This document shows positions 8,575 through 17,695 of a DNA stretch of 64,000 nt, piece by piece. Below the pieces are notes generated by a model. It saw only the letters and a program-made list of their open reading frames with translations, had not been told where the DNA came from and searched no databases. Origin of the DNA: Winslowiella toletana. GTDB taxonomy: Bacteria; Pseudomonadota; Gammaproteobacteria; Enterobacterales; Enterobacteriaceae. Position numbers and translations under genes: made by a program. Every line of letters starts with the position of its first letter. Position 1 is the first letter of the stretch. The stretch lies in assembly GCF_017875465.1 (NCBI RefSeq), contig NZ_JAGGMQ010000001.1, positions 4,588,001 to 4,652,000 of the forward strand, given 5' to 3'.

Positions 8575-8597
8575 AAGGGAGACATGATGTCTCCCTT
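8575..8597. terminator. Bidirectional hairpin terminator
   Basis: AAGGGAGACAT and ATGTCTCCCTT pair perfectly around a single base (a tighter GGGAGACA/TGTCTCCC stem with a TGA loop is more realistic). It lies between the convergent TetR and siderophore-receptor stops, with short A and T runs on the outer sides. Confidence 0.6.
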
Positions 8598-8604
8598 TCG
8601 CTTA

Positions 8605-10725
8605 TCAGAAATCGTAGCCGATGGTAGCCATCACCGTGCGTTCTGCCCCTTTGTAGCAGTAACCGGTGCCGTAACAGGCGGCGATATATTCGCGGTCGGT
8701 CAGGTTGTTGGCATTCACCTGCACAAATGCGCCTTTTAACTGGCTGTCCCATGCGCCAAGATCGGCGCGCAGCGAAGCATCAAACAGCGTCACCGAAGGC
8801 AGACGGGTGGTGTTTTCGTTGTCCGCCCACTGTTTGCCGAGATAACGCACGCCGGTGCCGACGCTGATGCCATAATCAAACTGATAATGCGCCCAGGCAG
8901 AGGCCATCTGATTAGGGGTGATATAAGGCGTATGCCCGCTGTTGCCATCTGGCGATTCTTTAAAGCGCACATGGTTTAGCGTGTAACCGGCGATAGTGCT
9001 CAGGCGCGGGGTTAACTGATTGCGCGCCTCCAGCTCGATCCCCTGCGAATGCACTTTACCGGCCGGTACGTTAATTCCTGATACCACATCGCGGTTAGAG
9101 ATATCTTTCTGCGTCAGATCGTACGCTGCGATGGTGTACATATCTGAGGTACCCACCGGCTGATATTTCACCCCGGCCTCGTACTGCTCGGCGGTGCTCG
9201 GTTTGAGCAGATTGCCATCCGGGCCGGACAGCGAGCTTGGCGTGACGGCCTGGCTGTAACTGACATAGGGCGAAACACCACTGTCAAAGGCATACAGCAG
9301 TGAAGCCCGGCCACTGATATGATCGTCCGAGCGGCGACGTGAGGTTTCATCGGTATCGTTGACTTGCTTAGAGACAATACGGTCATAGCGGCCGGACAGA
9401 TCAAGATGCCACTTATCCAGTTTCATCTGGTCCTGCAGATACAGCCCGGTCTGATGGTAGCGGCGGGTAATATCATCATTTTCATAGAAATTCAGCGCTG
9501 TACCGCCTGACACCCCGGTAAAGGGATTCAGATTACTGGCGGTAGCCTGGCCATCCCACATATCATTTTTGTACTGATGATATTCTGCGCCGAGCACCAC
9601 TTTATGCTGCAGATCGCCGGTGGCAAAATCGGCTTCCAGCTGGTTATCAATCGCCAGTGCGTCGAGGCTGGAGCGGTTACCGGAGTAATAACGCCGCATC
9701 TCATCGCTGTCAGGGCTGACCCAGCCGGCCTGATAGACCTGATCCAGATTGATATTGGAGTGGGTATAGCTGGCGTTGGAGCGGAATGCCCAGGTTTCGT
9801 TAAAGCGGTGGGCGAACTCATAGCTGTAAATCTGCTCGCTACGCTTGTACTGATCGACTGAACTCTCGCCCTCATAGAAGCTGCGGCTGAGGGTTTTGCC
9901 GTTGTGCGAACTGGTGGTGCCATCAAGTGGCACCGAGCCATGATAGCCGCCGGAAGGATCTTTCTGCAGATAGGCCTTCAGCAACAGTGAGGTGTCTTCG
10001 GTCGGCTGCCATAACAGCGCGGGCGAAATGGCGTAGCGCTCTTCACGGGTATGATCGTACTGGGTATCACTGGTGCGGGTCATGCCGGTAATGCGAAACG
10101 CCCACTGGTCATTAATCGCATTGGTATAGTCAAAAGCGCCGCCTTTGGTATTTTGCGTGCCTGCCGACAGGCGGAAATGCCCCTCTTCAGTAAATTGCGG
10201 CCGCCTGGAGGTCATATTGACCAGCCCTCCCGGTACGGTCTGACCATAAAGCGCGGAGGAGGGGCCTTTAATAATATCGACGCGCTCAAGGAACCAGGGA
10301 TCAACCTGCAGGACGTTGTGGCTGCCGCCATCACTCATTACCCGCAGTCCGTCAAGGAAGGTGTTATCGGTGTCGCCGCCATGGAAACCACGCAGCGAGA
10401 TGGTATCGAAACGTGAGGCTGCCCCGGCGAAGTTAGTAAATACGCCCGGCGTGTAGTTCAGCACCTGATTCAGGTTGCTGGCGCCCTGATCGTCGATCTG
10501 CTGGCGGGTGACCACCGAAACGGACTGGCCGGTGGTGATCAGTGGCTCATCGGTTTTGGTTGCGCCTTTACTGGTGGTCGCGGTGTAACCAGAGGTCGGA
10601 GAGTCCGCGGTTTCGGCGGGTTGCGCACTGACGACGATGGTTTCGGCAGCAAACGAAAGGTTGGGAGCGGTAACAGCAAGTGAACAGAGCAGAACAGAAC
10701 GCTTTAAAGTAAAAGACATTCTCAT
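8605..10725 (-). CDS. TonB-dependent ferric siderophore receptor (FoxA/FhuA/FhuE class)
   Basis: This 706-residue outer-membrane receptor has a signal peptide at residues 1-26 (cleavage after SFAA) and a TonB-box-like ETIVVSA. The plug domain runs ~60-165 with LNYTPGVFTNF, SLRGF and the RVDIIKGPSSALYGQ motif. A 22-strand beta barrel ends in GAERTVMATIGYDF with a terminal Phe. The C-terminal Cys pair (AACYGTGYCYKGAER) is seen in hydroxamate receptors such as FhuA, FhuE and FoxA; ferrioxamine is a plausible ligand. A Fur box upstream indicates iron control. There is no adjacent ABC importer. Confidence 0.9.
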   Translation of the reverse strand: MRMSFTLKRSVLLCSLAVTAPNLSFAAETIVVSAQPAETADSPTSGYTATTSKGATKTDEPLITTGQSVSVVTRQQIDDQGASNLNQVLNYTPGVFTNFAGAASRFDTISLRGFHGGDTDNTFLDGLRVMSDGGSHNVLQVDPWFLERVDIIKGPSSALYGQTVPGGLVNMTSRRPQFTEEGHFRLSAGTQNTKGGAFDYTNAINDQWAFRITGMTRTSDTQYDHTREERYAISPALLWQPTEDTSLLLKAYLQKDPSGGYHGSVPLDGTTSSHNGKTLSRSFYEGESSVDQYKRSEQIYSYEFAHRFNETWAFRSNASYTHSNINLDQVYQAGWVSPDSDEMRRYYSGNRSSLDALAIDNQLEADFATGDLQHKVVLGAEYHQYKNDMWDGQATASNLNPFTGVSGGTALNFYENDDITRRYHQTGLYLQDQMKLDKWHLDLSGRYDRIVSKQVNDTDETSRRRSDDHISGRASLLYAFDSGVSPYVSYSQAVTPSSLSGPDGNLLKPSTAEQYEAGVKYQPVGTSDMYTIAAYDLTQKDISNRDVVSGINVPAGKVHSQGIELEARNQLTPRLSTIAGYTLNHVRFKESPDGNSGHTPYITPNQMASAWAHYQFDYGISVGTGVRYLGKQWADNENTTRLPSVTLFDASLRADLGAWDSQLKGAFVQVNANNLTDREYIAACYGTGYCYKGAERTVMATIGYDF

Positions 10726-10823
10726 TATTTCCTATCCTTTATTTTATGGTGATTGAGCCACACTCCAGAGGGGGAACCGCGGCTAAGGCGCAAATTTATA
10801 GCAATTGAGCAGATTTTTATCAG

Positions 10824-10842
10824 TCTAATGATAATTATTATC
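10824..10842. promoter_or_regulatory. Fur box upstream of siderophore receptor
   Basis: TCTAATGATAATTATTATC matches the 19-bp Fur consensus at 16 positions by eye and lies ~100 bp upstream of the receptor start in an AT-rich gap. It predicts repression by iron-loaded Fur. Confidence 0.75.
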
Positions 10843-10954
10843 TTTCTCGTTTGTGGTTTCAAGCATTGATTTTACTTAACTATTCACACAATAAGATCGG
10901 GGTATTAACCAAATGGCGTGGAAACGGGCAGGAAGTGTGTCAAAAGGTTACAGT

Positions 10955-10971
10955 GGCGCGCGATGCGCGCC
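10955..10971. terminator. Hairpin downstream of MHS transporter
   Basis: GGCGCGC and GCGCGCC with a three-base loop form a compact stem 12 bp past the stop of the minus-strand transporter. No T-tract is present; weak call. Confidence 0.3.
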
Positions 10972-10983
10972 TGAGGGCAGGAT

Positions 10984-12249
10984 TTAGCTTTCCAGGTCGC
11001 GCAAATGGTCGTCGGGGCGCAGGGTAAGGATCGCCAGCAAGCTGATTAGCGAGATAATCACCACATAGTAAGCCGGAATATTGATATTGCCGGTCTGTTT
11101 AATCAGCGAAGTGATAATCAGACCGGCACAACCGGAAAACACCGCGTTGGAGAGCGAATAGGCGAGACCTAAACCGGTATAACGCACGCGGGTGGGGAAC
11201 ATTTCGGCCAGCATCGCCGGACCGGGCCCGGCCAGCAGACCGACCACCGCGCCAGCCAGCATTACCGCCAGCCCTTTCAGCCACAGTGACGCCTCAGGTT
11301 GCTGTAAGATCGCCAGTAACGGGAAAGTAAACACAATCACGGCGCTAATCGCCAGCAGCATAATCCGGCGACGGCCATAGCGATCGCTAAGGCGACCGGC
11401 CGGTAAAATGGTCAGGGCAAAGCCAATATTACCCAACACCGTGGCGACCAGTGCCTGCTGAAAACTGGCATGCAGCGAGGTTTGCAGCCACGAGGGCATC
11501 ACCACCAGAAAGGTATAGCCTGCCGCTGACCAGCCCATCATGCGGCCAATCCCCAGCACAATGGCTTTGAATACGCCAGGCAGCGGCGCACTGGCCGTCT
11601 GCTGCTGCGCCTGCTTAAAGGTTGGCGTTTCGTCCAGCTGCAATCGCAGCCACAGCGCGACCAGACCCAGCGGCAACGCCAGCAGGAACGGAATGCGCCA
11701 GCCCCAGCTATGTAGCTGCGCGCTGCTGAGCAGAGCTCCCAGCAGCGCAACAATCCCGGCCCCGGCCAGTAAACCCAGCGCCACGGTAAAAGATTGCCAG
11801 GCGCCGTAACTGCCGCGTTTGCCGCGCGGCGCAAATTCGGTCATCAGCGCCACCGCGCCGCCAAATTCGCCGCCAGCAAACAGCCCCTGCAACATGCGCA
11901 GCAGTGTCAGCAACAGCGGCGCGGCAACGCCCAGCGTGGCATAGGTCGGCATCAGACCGATGGCGGCGGTCGCCAGCGTCATCATAATTAATACCGCGAT
12001 CAGCGTTGGCTTGCGGCCAATGCGGTCGCCGATACGACCAAAAATAATCGCGCCAATGGGGCGGCAAAAGAAGGCAAGGGCAAAAGCGGCGTAGGTGAGG
12101 ATCAGGCTGGTGATTTCGCTTTCACCTTCCAGCCGAAAGAAATTACCGGCAATCACCGTGGCAAGAAAGCCGTAAACACCAAATTCATACCATTCGATAA
12201 AGTTACCGACCGAACCGGCGACCAGCGCGCGGCGGTTTGAGCTTTGCAT
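10984..12249 (-). CDS. MHS-family MFS transporter (metabolite:H+ symporter)
   Basis: This 421-residue transporter has twelve membrane segments. The start is ATG at 12249 with GGAG five bases upstream; the longer frame to 12336 runs through a repeat region and is not supported. MHS signatures are clear: GNFIEWYEFGVYGFLA in TM1, FGRIGDRIGRKPTL (motif A), LLRMLQGLFAGGEFGGA, and GWRIPFLLALPLGLVALWLR. Relatives import citrate, proline/betaine, shikimate or alpha-ketoglutarate by proton symport. It is immediately downstream of treA but the gap carries repeat hairpins, so co-transcription is doubtful. Confidence 0.85.
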   Translation of the reverse strand: MQSSNRRALVAGSVGNFIEWYEFGVYGFLATVIAGNFFRLEGESEITSLILTYAAFALAFFCRPIGAIIFGRIGDRIGRKPTLIAVLIMMTLATAAIGLMPTYATLGVAAPLLLTLLRMLQGLFAGGEFGGAVALMTEFAPRGKRGSYGAWQSFTVALGLLAGAGIVALLGALLSSAQLHSWGWRIPFLLALPLGLVALWLRLQLDETPTFKQAQQQTASAPLPGVFKAIVLGIGRMMGWSAAGYTFLVVMPSWLQTSLHASFQQALVATVLGNIGFALTILPAGRLSDRYGRRRIMLLAISAVIVFTFPLLAILQQPEASLWLKGLAVMLAGAVVGLLAGPGPAMLAEMFPTRVRYTGLGLAYSLSNAVFSGCAGLIITSLIKQTGNINIPAYYVVIISLISLLAILTLRPDDHLRDLES

Positions 12250-12275
12250 GTTTGCTCCACGGTTTATAAAAAGGC

Positions 12276-12334
12276 GGGCGGCGATAACGCCGCCCCTACG
12301 ACAAAGCTGATACAGGGCGTCGATAACGCCGCCC
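12276..12334. repeat. Two tandem GGGCGGCG-type hairpins
   Basis: GGGCGGCGATAACGCCGCCC (12276-12295) and GGGCGTCGATAACGCCGCCC (12315-12334) are near-identical 20-bp stem-loops, 19 bp apart. They lie between treA's stop and the next gene. The same core occurs elsewhere in the window, which suggests a dispersed intergenic repeat that may also end transcription. Confidence 0.6.
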
Positions 12335-12341
12335 ACAACAT

Positions 12342-14024
12342 TTACCGTGTGTTAGTGATATCACCCACGTTATTACAGGTGACATTTTTCGGGCAATACA
12401 TATCCATCAGTTTCAGGGTGACGCCATTGGTCCAGCCAAAGCCGTCCTGCAACGGATATTCACCGCCGCCGCCGCCGCCAAGGCCTTTACCTTCCACCAC
12501 ATATTTTTCTACCAGCTTATGCTGCTTATCGTAAGTGCCCTGCACATTATTCAGGAAGCGCATGCCGATATCTTTTGCCAGCGTCTGCTTACCATAGTGA
12601 TTAAGACCTTCCACCGCTACCCACTGTAATGGCGCCCAGCCGTTGGGGGCATCCCACTGCTGGCCATTATTCACATTGGTGGTAGCCAGTCCGCCCTCTT
12701 TGACCAGCTGCTTCTCTACCGCCGTGGCAGTACGATTAGCCTTATCTTTATCAGCCGCCTGCAGGAACAGCGGGAACAGCGTGGCGGCGGTCAGCTGTTT
12801 GCGCACGCTGTTTTTCTTCCAGTCGTAGTCAGCAAACCAGCCATCCTGCTCATCCCACAGATAGTGGTTTATCGCTGCCTGACGTTTTTTCGCCAGATCG
12901 GTAAAGCGCTGGCTGGCGTCATCCTGTTTCGCCACTTTGCTGGCATGGGCGAGGGTTGTTTCCAGCTGGAACAGCAGCGCATTAAGATCGACCGGAATAA
13001 TCTGCGTGGTGTGAATGGTTGACAGATCGCCCGGTTTATCAAACCAGCGCGAACTGAAATCCCAGCCCGATGCCGCACCGGAACGCAGATCGCGATACAG
13101 CTCCGCTTTATTACGATCCGGCGCTTTGCTGGCGGTGGCGATATCGTCCATATACGACTCGGTACGCGGCACATCGCGCGCATCCCAGTAGCGGTTAAGC
13201 AGGGTGCCATCTGGCAGCTTTACTACCCGCTTGCTGGCTTCACCGGCTTTTACCGTCGCGGCGTCCGCCATCCAGTAATCATGCTCTTTCTGCAACTGCG
13301 GCAGATATTTGCTGTAAACCTGTTCGCCGCCATGTTTCGCCAGCAGCTCAACCATCAGGCTAAAGAACGGTGGCTGGGAGCGGCTGAGATAGTAGCTGCG
13401 GTTGCCGTTGGGAATATGGCCATATTTATCCAGCTCATGGGCGAAGTTATCGACCATATCCTGCACGCGATCCCAGTTCCCGCTTTCGGCAAGGCCGAGC
13501 ATGGTGAAGTAGCTGTCCCAGTAATAGACCTCGCGGAAACGTCCGCCGGGCACCACATAGGGTTTCGGTAGCGGCAGCAGCGAATCATACTGGCTGGCCT
13601 TATCGGTGGTGCGTGTCAGTACTGGCCACAGGCCATTAATATGCTCACGCAGACTCTGTCCTGCCGGTGGAACATATTTTTCACCCTCTGCGGGCAGGGT
13701 AAAATTAGTGTTCACAAAACGGCGCAGATCGAAATTGCGCTGCGATTTCTGCATCTGCCAGTCGGCGACAATCGACGCGGGATCCGATTTCGGTACTGCA
13801 TCTGCAAAGGTCTTCTGATCGGGGAAGAATTTGGCCGATTGCACCGCGTGATACAGCGGGCCAAGTCGCACATCAGGGGGTTGCGGCACGCTACTTAACA
13901 TGCGTTGTTGGTTATTTTCCCCATCCGCATGGGCAGTTAACGTAACGCCTACCAGCGCACCGCTTAATATCAGTGGTACGACTAATGCCGCTCTCCATTG
14001 ACGGCTATCAACTCGTTTCATCAT
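12342..14024 (-). CDS. treA: Periplasmic alpha,alpha-trehalase
   Basis: This 560-residue family GH37 enzyme hydrolyses trehalose to two glucose molecules. ATG 14024 has AGGAG eight bases upstream, and the next 35 residues form a signal peptide ([19 protein letters not shown]), so it acts in the periplasm. Both family signatures are intact: [14 protein letters not shown] and [12 protein letters not shown], plus the glycine-rich [19 protein letters not shown] near the end. It allows growth on external trehalose under high osmolarity in E. coli, where glucose is taken up by the PTS. In the same window the treZ-treY-glgX operon makes trehalose in the cytoplasm. Confidence 0.95.
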   Translation of the reverse strand: MMKRVDSRQWRAALVVPLILSGALVGVTLTAHADGENNQQRMLSSVPQPPDVRLGPLYHAVQSAKFFPDQKTFADAVPKSDPASIVADWQMQKSQRNFDLRRFVNTNFTLPAEGEKYVPPAGQSLREHINGLWPVLTRTTDKASQYDSLLPLPKPYVVPGGRFREVYYWDSYFTMLGLAESGNWDRVQDMVDNFAHELDKYGHIPNGNRSYYLSRSQPPFFSLMVELLAKHGGEQVYSKYLPQLQKEHDYWMADAATVKAGEASKRVVKLPDGTLLNRYWDARDVPRTESYMDDIATASKAPDRNKAELYRDLRSGAASGWDFSSRWFDKPGDLSTIHTTQIIPVDLNALLFQLETTLAHASKVAKQDDASQRFTDLAKKRQAAINHYLWDEQDGWFADYDWKKNSVRKQLTAATLFPLFLQAADKDKANRTATAVEKQLVKEGGLATTNVNNGQQWDAPNGWAPLQWVAVEGLNHYGKQTLAKDIGMRFLNNVQGTYDKQHKLVEKYVVEGKGLGGGGGGEYPLQDGFGWTNGVTLKLMDMYCPKNVTCNNVGDITNTR

Positions 14025-14189
14025 CGGCAGTTCTCCTTGTCCAGACCAGCATGATCTGTAAGTTATTGACCATGCGAAAAACTTTAGACGAAATTTGAGC
14101 AACTGGCTGTAATGAGGGTGTGAAGTGTGAGGTAGCTAATGAATTTAGCGTTTCGCAATGCGCAGGGTTGCCAGGCCCGGCGCCGGTGT

Positions 14190-14855
14190 TTAGCCGGTCA
14201 GTAACGCACGTTTAAACGACAAAACATGCTCACGATTTGCGGCTTCGGCGGCCTGACGATCCTGACACGCCAGCGCAGCAATGATCGCCTCATGTTCGGC
14301 AATCACTTCCTGCATATGGCTTTCGTGCGACAGGGTTGTCGCCCAGAAGCGCTGCGCCTGGGCATGGATAACGCTAAGAATATCAATCAACCGGCTGTTG
14401 CCGGCGATGCTGGCCAGCAGATGGTGGAACTGGCGATCGAGCAGCATCATACTGATGCGGTCGCGCTGCTGACTGGCGGCGGCAATCTGCTGATTAATCG
14501 CGCGCAGCGCGGCAATATCACTGTCGGTGATGCGCTGACAGGCGAGGGCGATACAGAGAGACTCATTGGCCAGCCGGACTTCAATCAGCTCCAGTGCGTC
14601 ATCAATCGACAGTGGTGCCACCATCACCCCTTTACGGGGGATCACCTGTAGCAGTCCTTCACCGGCTAAACGATGAATCGCCTGGTTAACCGGCGTACGA
14701 CCCATTTCGAGATCCGCCATCACCTGCGCAGTATTCAGGTAATCGCCAGGCTTATAGCTCAGGGTGATTAGCGCCTGCTTAAAGCGTAAATAAGCCAGTT
14801 CATTTAACGATAATGCGCGCGGGTTTTCACCCAATTGCATAGTGTCGCTGCTCAC
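14190..14855 (-). CDS. GntR family regulator, FadR/FCD subfamily
   Basis: This 221-residue protein has an N-terminal winged helix (AQVMADLEMGRTPVNQAIHRLAGEGLLQVIPRKGVMVAP) and a C-terminal all-helical FCD ligand domain with DRQFHHLLASIAGN and a closing EHEAIIAAL. The conserved Asp/His residues usually bind a metal and a carboxylate ligand. It is divergent from the DUF2848/amidase/transporter operon, and a perfect 14-bp palindrome lies between the starts, which fits local repression of that operon. Confidence 0.87.
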   Translation of the reverse strand: MSSDTMQLGENPRALSLNELAYLRFKQALITLSYKPGDYLNTAQVMADLEMGRTPVNQAIHRLAGEGLLQVIPRKGVMVAPLSIDDALELIEVRLANESLCIALACQRITDSDIAALRAINQQIAAASQQRDRISMMLLDRQFHHLLASIAGNSRLIDILSVIHAQAQRFWATTLSHESHMQEVIAEHEAIIAALACQDRQAAEAANREHVLSFKRALLTG

Positions 14856-14930
14856 ATTTCACTCCGACGATTTGAACTCTTTCACATTCTACACAAAAAC
14901 ATGGCATGAAAATCGCTTATTTAAGGTTAG

Positions 14931-14944
14931 TGTGAAATTTCACA
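14931..14944. promoter_or_regulatory. Predicted GntR/FCD operator
   Basis: TGTGAAATTTCACA is a perfect 14-bp palindrome 26 bp before the DUF2848 gene, between it and the divergent GntR regulator. A related TTTCAC...TTCACA half-site set lies nearer the regulator gene. Confidence 0.6.
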
Positions 14945-14970
14945 GTGATTTCAAATAAGGATTAGATGTG

Positions 14971-15663
14971 ATGAAACTGAGCTTTAGTTTACCTGCAAAT
15001 CAGACTGATACACTAAATACCGATGTAAATCAGCTGGTTATTGCTGGCTGGACCGGTCGTGACCATCAGGCAATTATGCACCATATCAGTGAGCTGGAGG
15101 CGCTTGGCGTGCCCCGTCCTGGTGCAGTGCCGCTGTTTTATCGTGTCGCAAGTAATCAGCTGACGCAGGCTGACTGCATAGAAGTTGTGGGTGAACACAC
15201 CTCCGGCGAAGCGGAACCGTTGATCTTTACCGTTGAGGGCGAGTTGTATGTCTCACTGGCCTCCGACCACACCGATCGTCAGCTGGAAACTTACAGCGTG
15301 GCGATGTCCAAACAGGTCTGCGTTAAGCCGGTGGCGCAGCAGGCCTGGGCGATGAAAGAGGTGGCCGGTCACTGGGATAGCCTGATTTTACGTTCCTGGA
15401 TCCGTGAGCAGGGCGAATGGGTACTGTATCAGGACGGCACGCTGGCCACGCTGCGCACGCCGCTGGATCTGCTGGATCGTTACACCAGCGCAGCGGCGAC
15501 CGGTGGTATCCCCGCCAATGGTCTGGCGATGACCTGCGGCACCCTTGGCGCTATCGGCGGTATCCGTCCGGCCAGCGAGTTCCGTATGGAGCTGGTGGAT
15601 GAAACCCTTGGCCGCACCATCAGCCATCAGTACCGCAGCACTGTGCTGCCGGTTGTCGCCTGA
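14971..15663 (+). CDS. DUF2848 family protein
   Basis: This 230-residue cytoplasmic protein matches the DUF2848 layout: N-terminal LVIAGWTGRDHQAIMHHISELEALGVPRP, the middle YVSLASDHTDRQLETY with conserved Asp/His, and C-terminal PANGLAMTCGTLGAIGGIRPA. The fold resembles fumarylacetoacetate-hydrolase-type proteins, so a hydrolase or isomerase role on a small carboxylate is plausible but unproved. It is the first gene of a four-gene run (DUF2848, amidase, small alpha/beta-barrel-like protein, MHS importer) under a divergent GntR regulator. GTG 14968 is an alternative start. Confidence 0.8.
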   Translation: MKLSFSLPANQTDTLNTDVNQLVIAGWTGRDHQAIMHHISELEALGVPRPGAVPLFYRVASNQLTQADCIEVVGEHTSGEAEPLIFTVEGELYVSLASDHTDRQLETYSVAMSKQVCVKPVAQQAWAMKEVAGHWDSLILRSWIREQGEWVLYQDGTLATLRTPLDLLDRYTSAAATGGIPANGLAMTCGTLGAIGGIRPASEFRMELVDETLGRTISHQYRSTVLPVVA

Positions 15664-15673
15664 GGAGCCGCAT

Positions 15674-17023
15674 ATGAAAAAAGTGACTCTGAAACAGGCC
15701 AGTGAACAGCTGGCGCAGGGCAGCCTGCAAGCCAGCGAATTACTGCAGCAGGCGCTGAGCCGGATTACCGCGCCGGATGGCGAAGGCCAGCGGACGTTTA
15801 CCCGCGTGTATGCCGCAAGCGCCACGCAGCAGGCACTGGCCGCCGATACGCGCCATGCGCAACAACAGCGGCTCGGCGCGCTGGATGGCATTACGGTATC
15901 CATTAAAGATCTGTTTGATGTCGCGGGCGAAGCCACTACCGGCGGTTCAGTGATCCTTGCAACGGCAGACGCCGCCAGCGCCAATGCGGCAGTGGTTGAT
16001 CGCCTGTTGCAGGCCGGTGCAGTGATTGTCGGCAAAACCAATATGACTGAGTTCGCCTATTCGGGTCTGGGCATCAACCCGCATTACGGCACGCCAGCCA
16101 ATGCTTTCGATCGCGCCAGCCGTCGTATTCCTGGCGGCTCCTCTTCCGGTGCGGCGGTGGCGCTGACCGACGGCATGTGTCTCGGCTCGGTGGGCACCGA
16201 TACCGGGGGATCGGTGCGTATTCCTGCGGCGCTATGCGGACTGACCGGCTTTAAACCGACGGCGCGCCGTATTGATGCCGCCGGTCTGCAACCGCTCTCG
16301 CCGTCACTCGATTCCATCGGTGTGCTGGCGCATAACGTCAGCAGCTGCCTGCTGCTGGATGCCGTGATTGCCGGTGAGCCATTAGCGGCGGTGGCGCAGG
16401 ATTTACGTCATGCACGTTTTGCTGTACCGCAAACCCTGGCGCTGGATGGGCTGGACGAAGCGGTCAGCAGCGCGTTTTATCAGGCGATTGACCAGCTTAA
16501 AGCGCAGGGCGCTACCGTGGATAGCCTGCCATTAAGCGAATTTGCGGAGCTGGCGACCATCAATGCAGGCGGCGGTTTTACCGCGCTGGAGTCCTGGCAG
16601 TGGCATCAGTCGCTGATTGCCCGCCAGCCGGAAAAATATGATCCACGGGTGATCTCGCGGATCCGTCGTGGCGCTGAACTGACAGATGCCGACCGCATCA
16701 CCCTTGAACAGCAGCGCGCCGACTGGCAGCAGCGCGTCAGCGCTCAGCTCAGCGGCTATCACGCCTTGCTGATGCCGACAGTGCCGACCATTGCGCCAGC
16801 TATCGCCGAACTGGAAGCCGATGAAGAGCGCTACTTCCGTGTTAATGGCGCGATGCTGCGCAATCCGTCGATTATCAACTTCCTTGACGGTTGTTCCATT
16901 TCTCTACCCTGTCAGCCAGCGGGTGAAGCGCCGGTTGGTCTGATGGTTTCCGCATTACCGATGCAGGACAGCGAACTGATGGGCTGGGCGCTGAGTATCG
17001 AACAGGCCCTGACAAGGGCGTAA
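15674..17023 (+). CDS. Amidase, amidase-signature family
   Basis: This 449-residue hydrolase carries the complete amidase signature: catalytic Lys in GITVSIKDLFDVAG, the cis-Ser in IPGGSSSGAAVALTDG and the nucleophile Ser in VGTDTGGSVRIPAALCG. Its start is ATG 15674 with GGAG seven bases upstream, ten bases after the DUF2848 stop; the frame extending back to 15545 is an overlap artefact. It would cleave an amide, releasing ammonia. The pairing with DUF2848 and an importer suggests catabolism of an exogenous amide or carbamoylated compound. The substrate is unknown. Confidence 0.88.
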   Translation: MKKVTLKQASEQLAQGSLQASELLQQALSRITAPDGEGQRTFTRVYAASATQQALAADTRHAQQQRLGALDGITVSIKDLFDVAGEATTGGSVILATADAASANAAVVDRLLQAGAVIVGKTNMTEFAYSGLGINPHYGTPANAFDRASRRIPGGSSSGAAVALTDGMCLGSVGTDTGGSVRIPAALCGLTGFKPTARRIDAAGLQPLSPSLDSIGVLAHNVSSCLLLDAVIAGEPLAAVAQDLRHARFAVPQTLALDGLDEAVSSAFYQAIDQLKAQGATVDSLPLSEFAELATINAGGGFTALESWQWHQSLIARQPEKYDPRVISRIRRGAELTDADRITLEQQRADWQQRVSAQLSGYHALLMPTVPTIAPAIAELEADEERYFRVNGAMLRNPSIINFLDGCSISLPCQPAGEAPVGLMVSALPMQDSELMGWALSIEQALTRA

Positions 17024-17059
17024 TTTTTATTTACCGGGCATATTGCAGGAGAAAAAATC

Positions 17060-17695
17060 ATGAATCGTTCTGTCCAGGGAATGCTGTTTGTTGCAACGGA
17101 TGTTAATCCGGCTGATGAAGCTGACTTTAACCAGTGGTATGACCGTGAACACGTGGAAGAACGTGTGGCGATCAGCGGCTTTTTAAGCGGCACGCGTTAT
17201 CAGGCGCTTGACGGCAGCCGTAAATATCTCGGTCTGTATAAAACGGGTTCGCTGGCCGATTTCACCAGCGATGCCTATCATGCCGCTTTTACCCGCCAGA
17301 CCGCCTGGTCGGTCAGCAATCTGAATAAAATGATCGATCCGATGCGCCGGGTGTGCGCCATTGAGGCGAAAGTTGGTTTTGGCAGCGGCAGTCATCTTGC
17401 CATTCTGACGCTGAAAGCAGAGCAGGACAGCGCCAGCGTGCGCCATCTGGGAGAGCGCCTGTTTGCCGAAGCGGGTTTTATCAGCTCCAGCCTGCTGCTG
17501 CCGGACAGTGAACTGAGCACGCCGCTGCCGAAAGAGGCGCGCGAAAACCGCCAGTTATTACCGATGATGTTAATTGAAAGCAGCAGCGCCGACGCCAGCC
17601 AGCGTCTGGCCGCGCTTGCCGGTGAGTTACTTAATGCCCACGCCAGTTTTTACGCGCTTAGCTGGCAGCTGACCAAGCAGGAGATGCCATCATGA
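17060..17695 (+). CDS. Dimeric alpha/beta-barrel-like protein of unknown function
   Basis: This 211-residue protein starts with GMLFVATDVNPADEADFNQWYDREHVEERVAISGFLSGTRY, the NQWYDxEHxxER pattern seen in EthD/ferredoxin-like alpha-beta barrel proteins. The second half, with AILTLKAEQDS, looks like a degenerate repeat of the same fold, so a tandem two-barrel protein is likely. AGGAG precedes the ATG. Its stop overlaps the next ATG by four bases (ATGA), indicating translational coupling with the MHS importer. No catalytic role can be assigned. Confidence 0.7.
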   Translation: MNRSVQGMLFVATDVNPADEADFNQWYDREHVEERVAISGFLSGTRYQALDGSRKYLGLYKTGSLADFTSDAYHAAFTRQTAWSVSNLNKMIDPMRRVCAIEAKVGFGSGSHLAILTLKAEQDSASVRHLGERLFAEAGFISSSLLLPDSELSTPLPKEARENRQLLPMMLIESSSADASQRLAALAGELLNAHASFYALSWQLTKQEMPS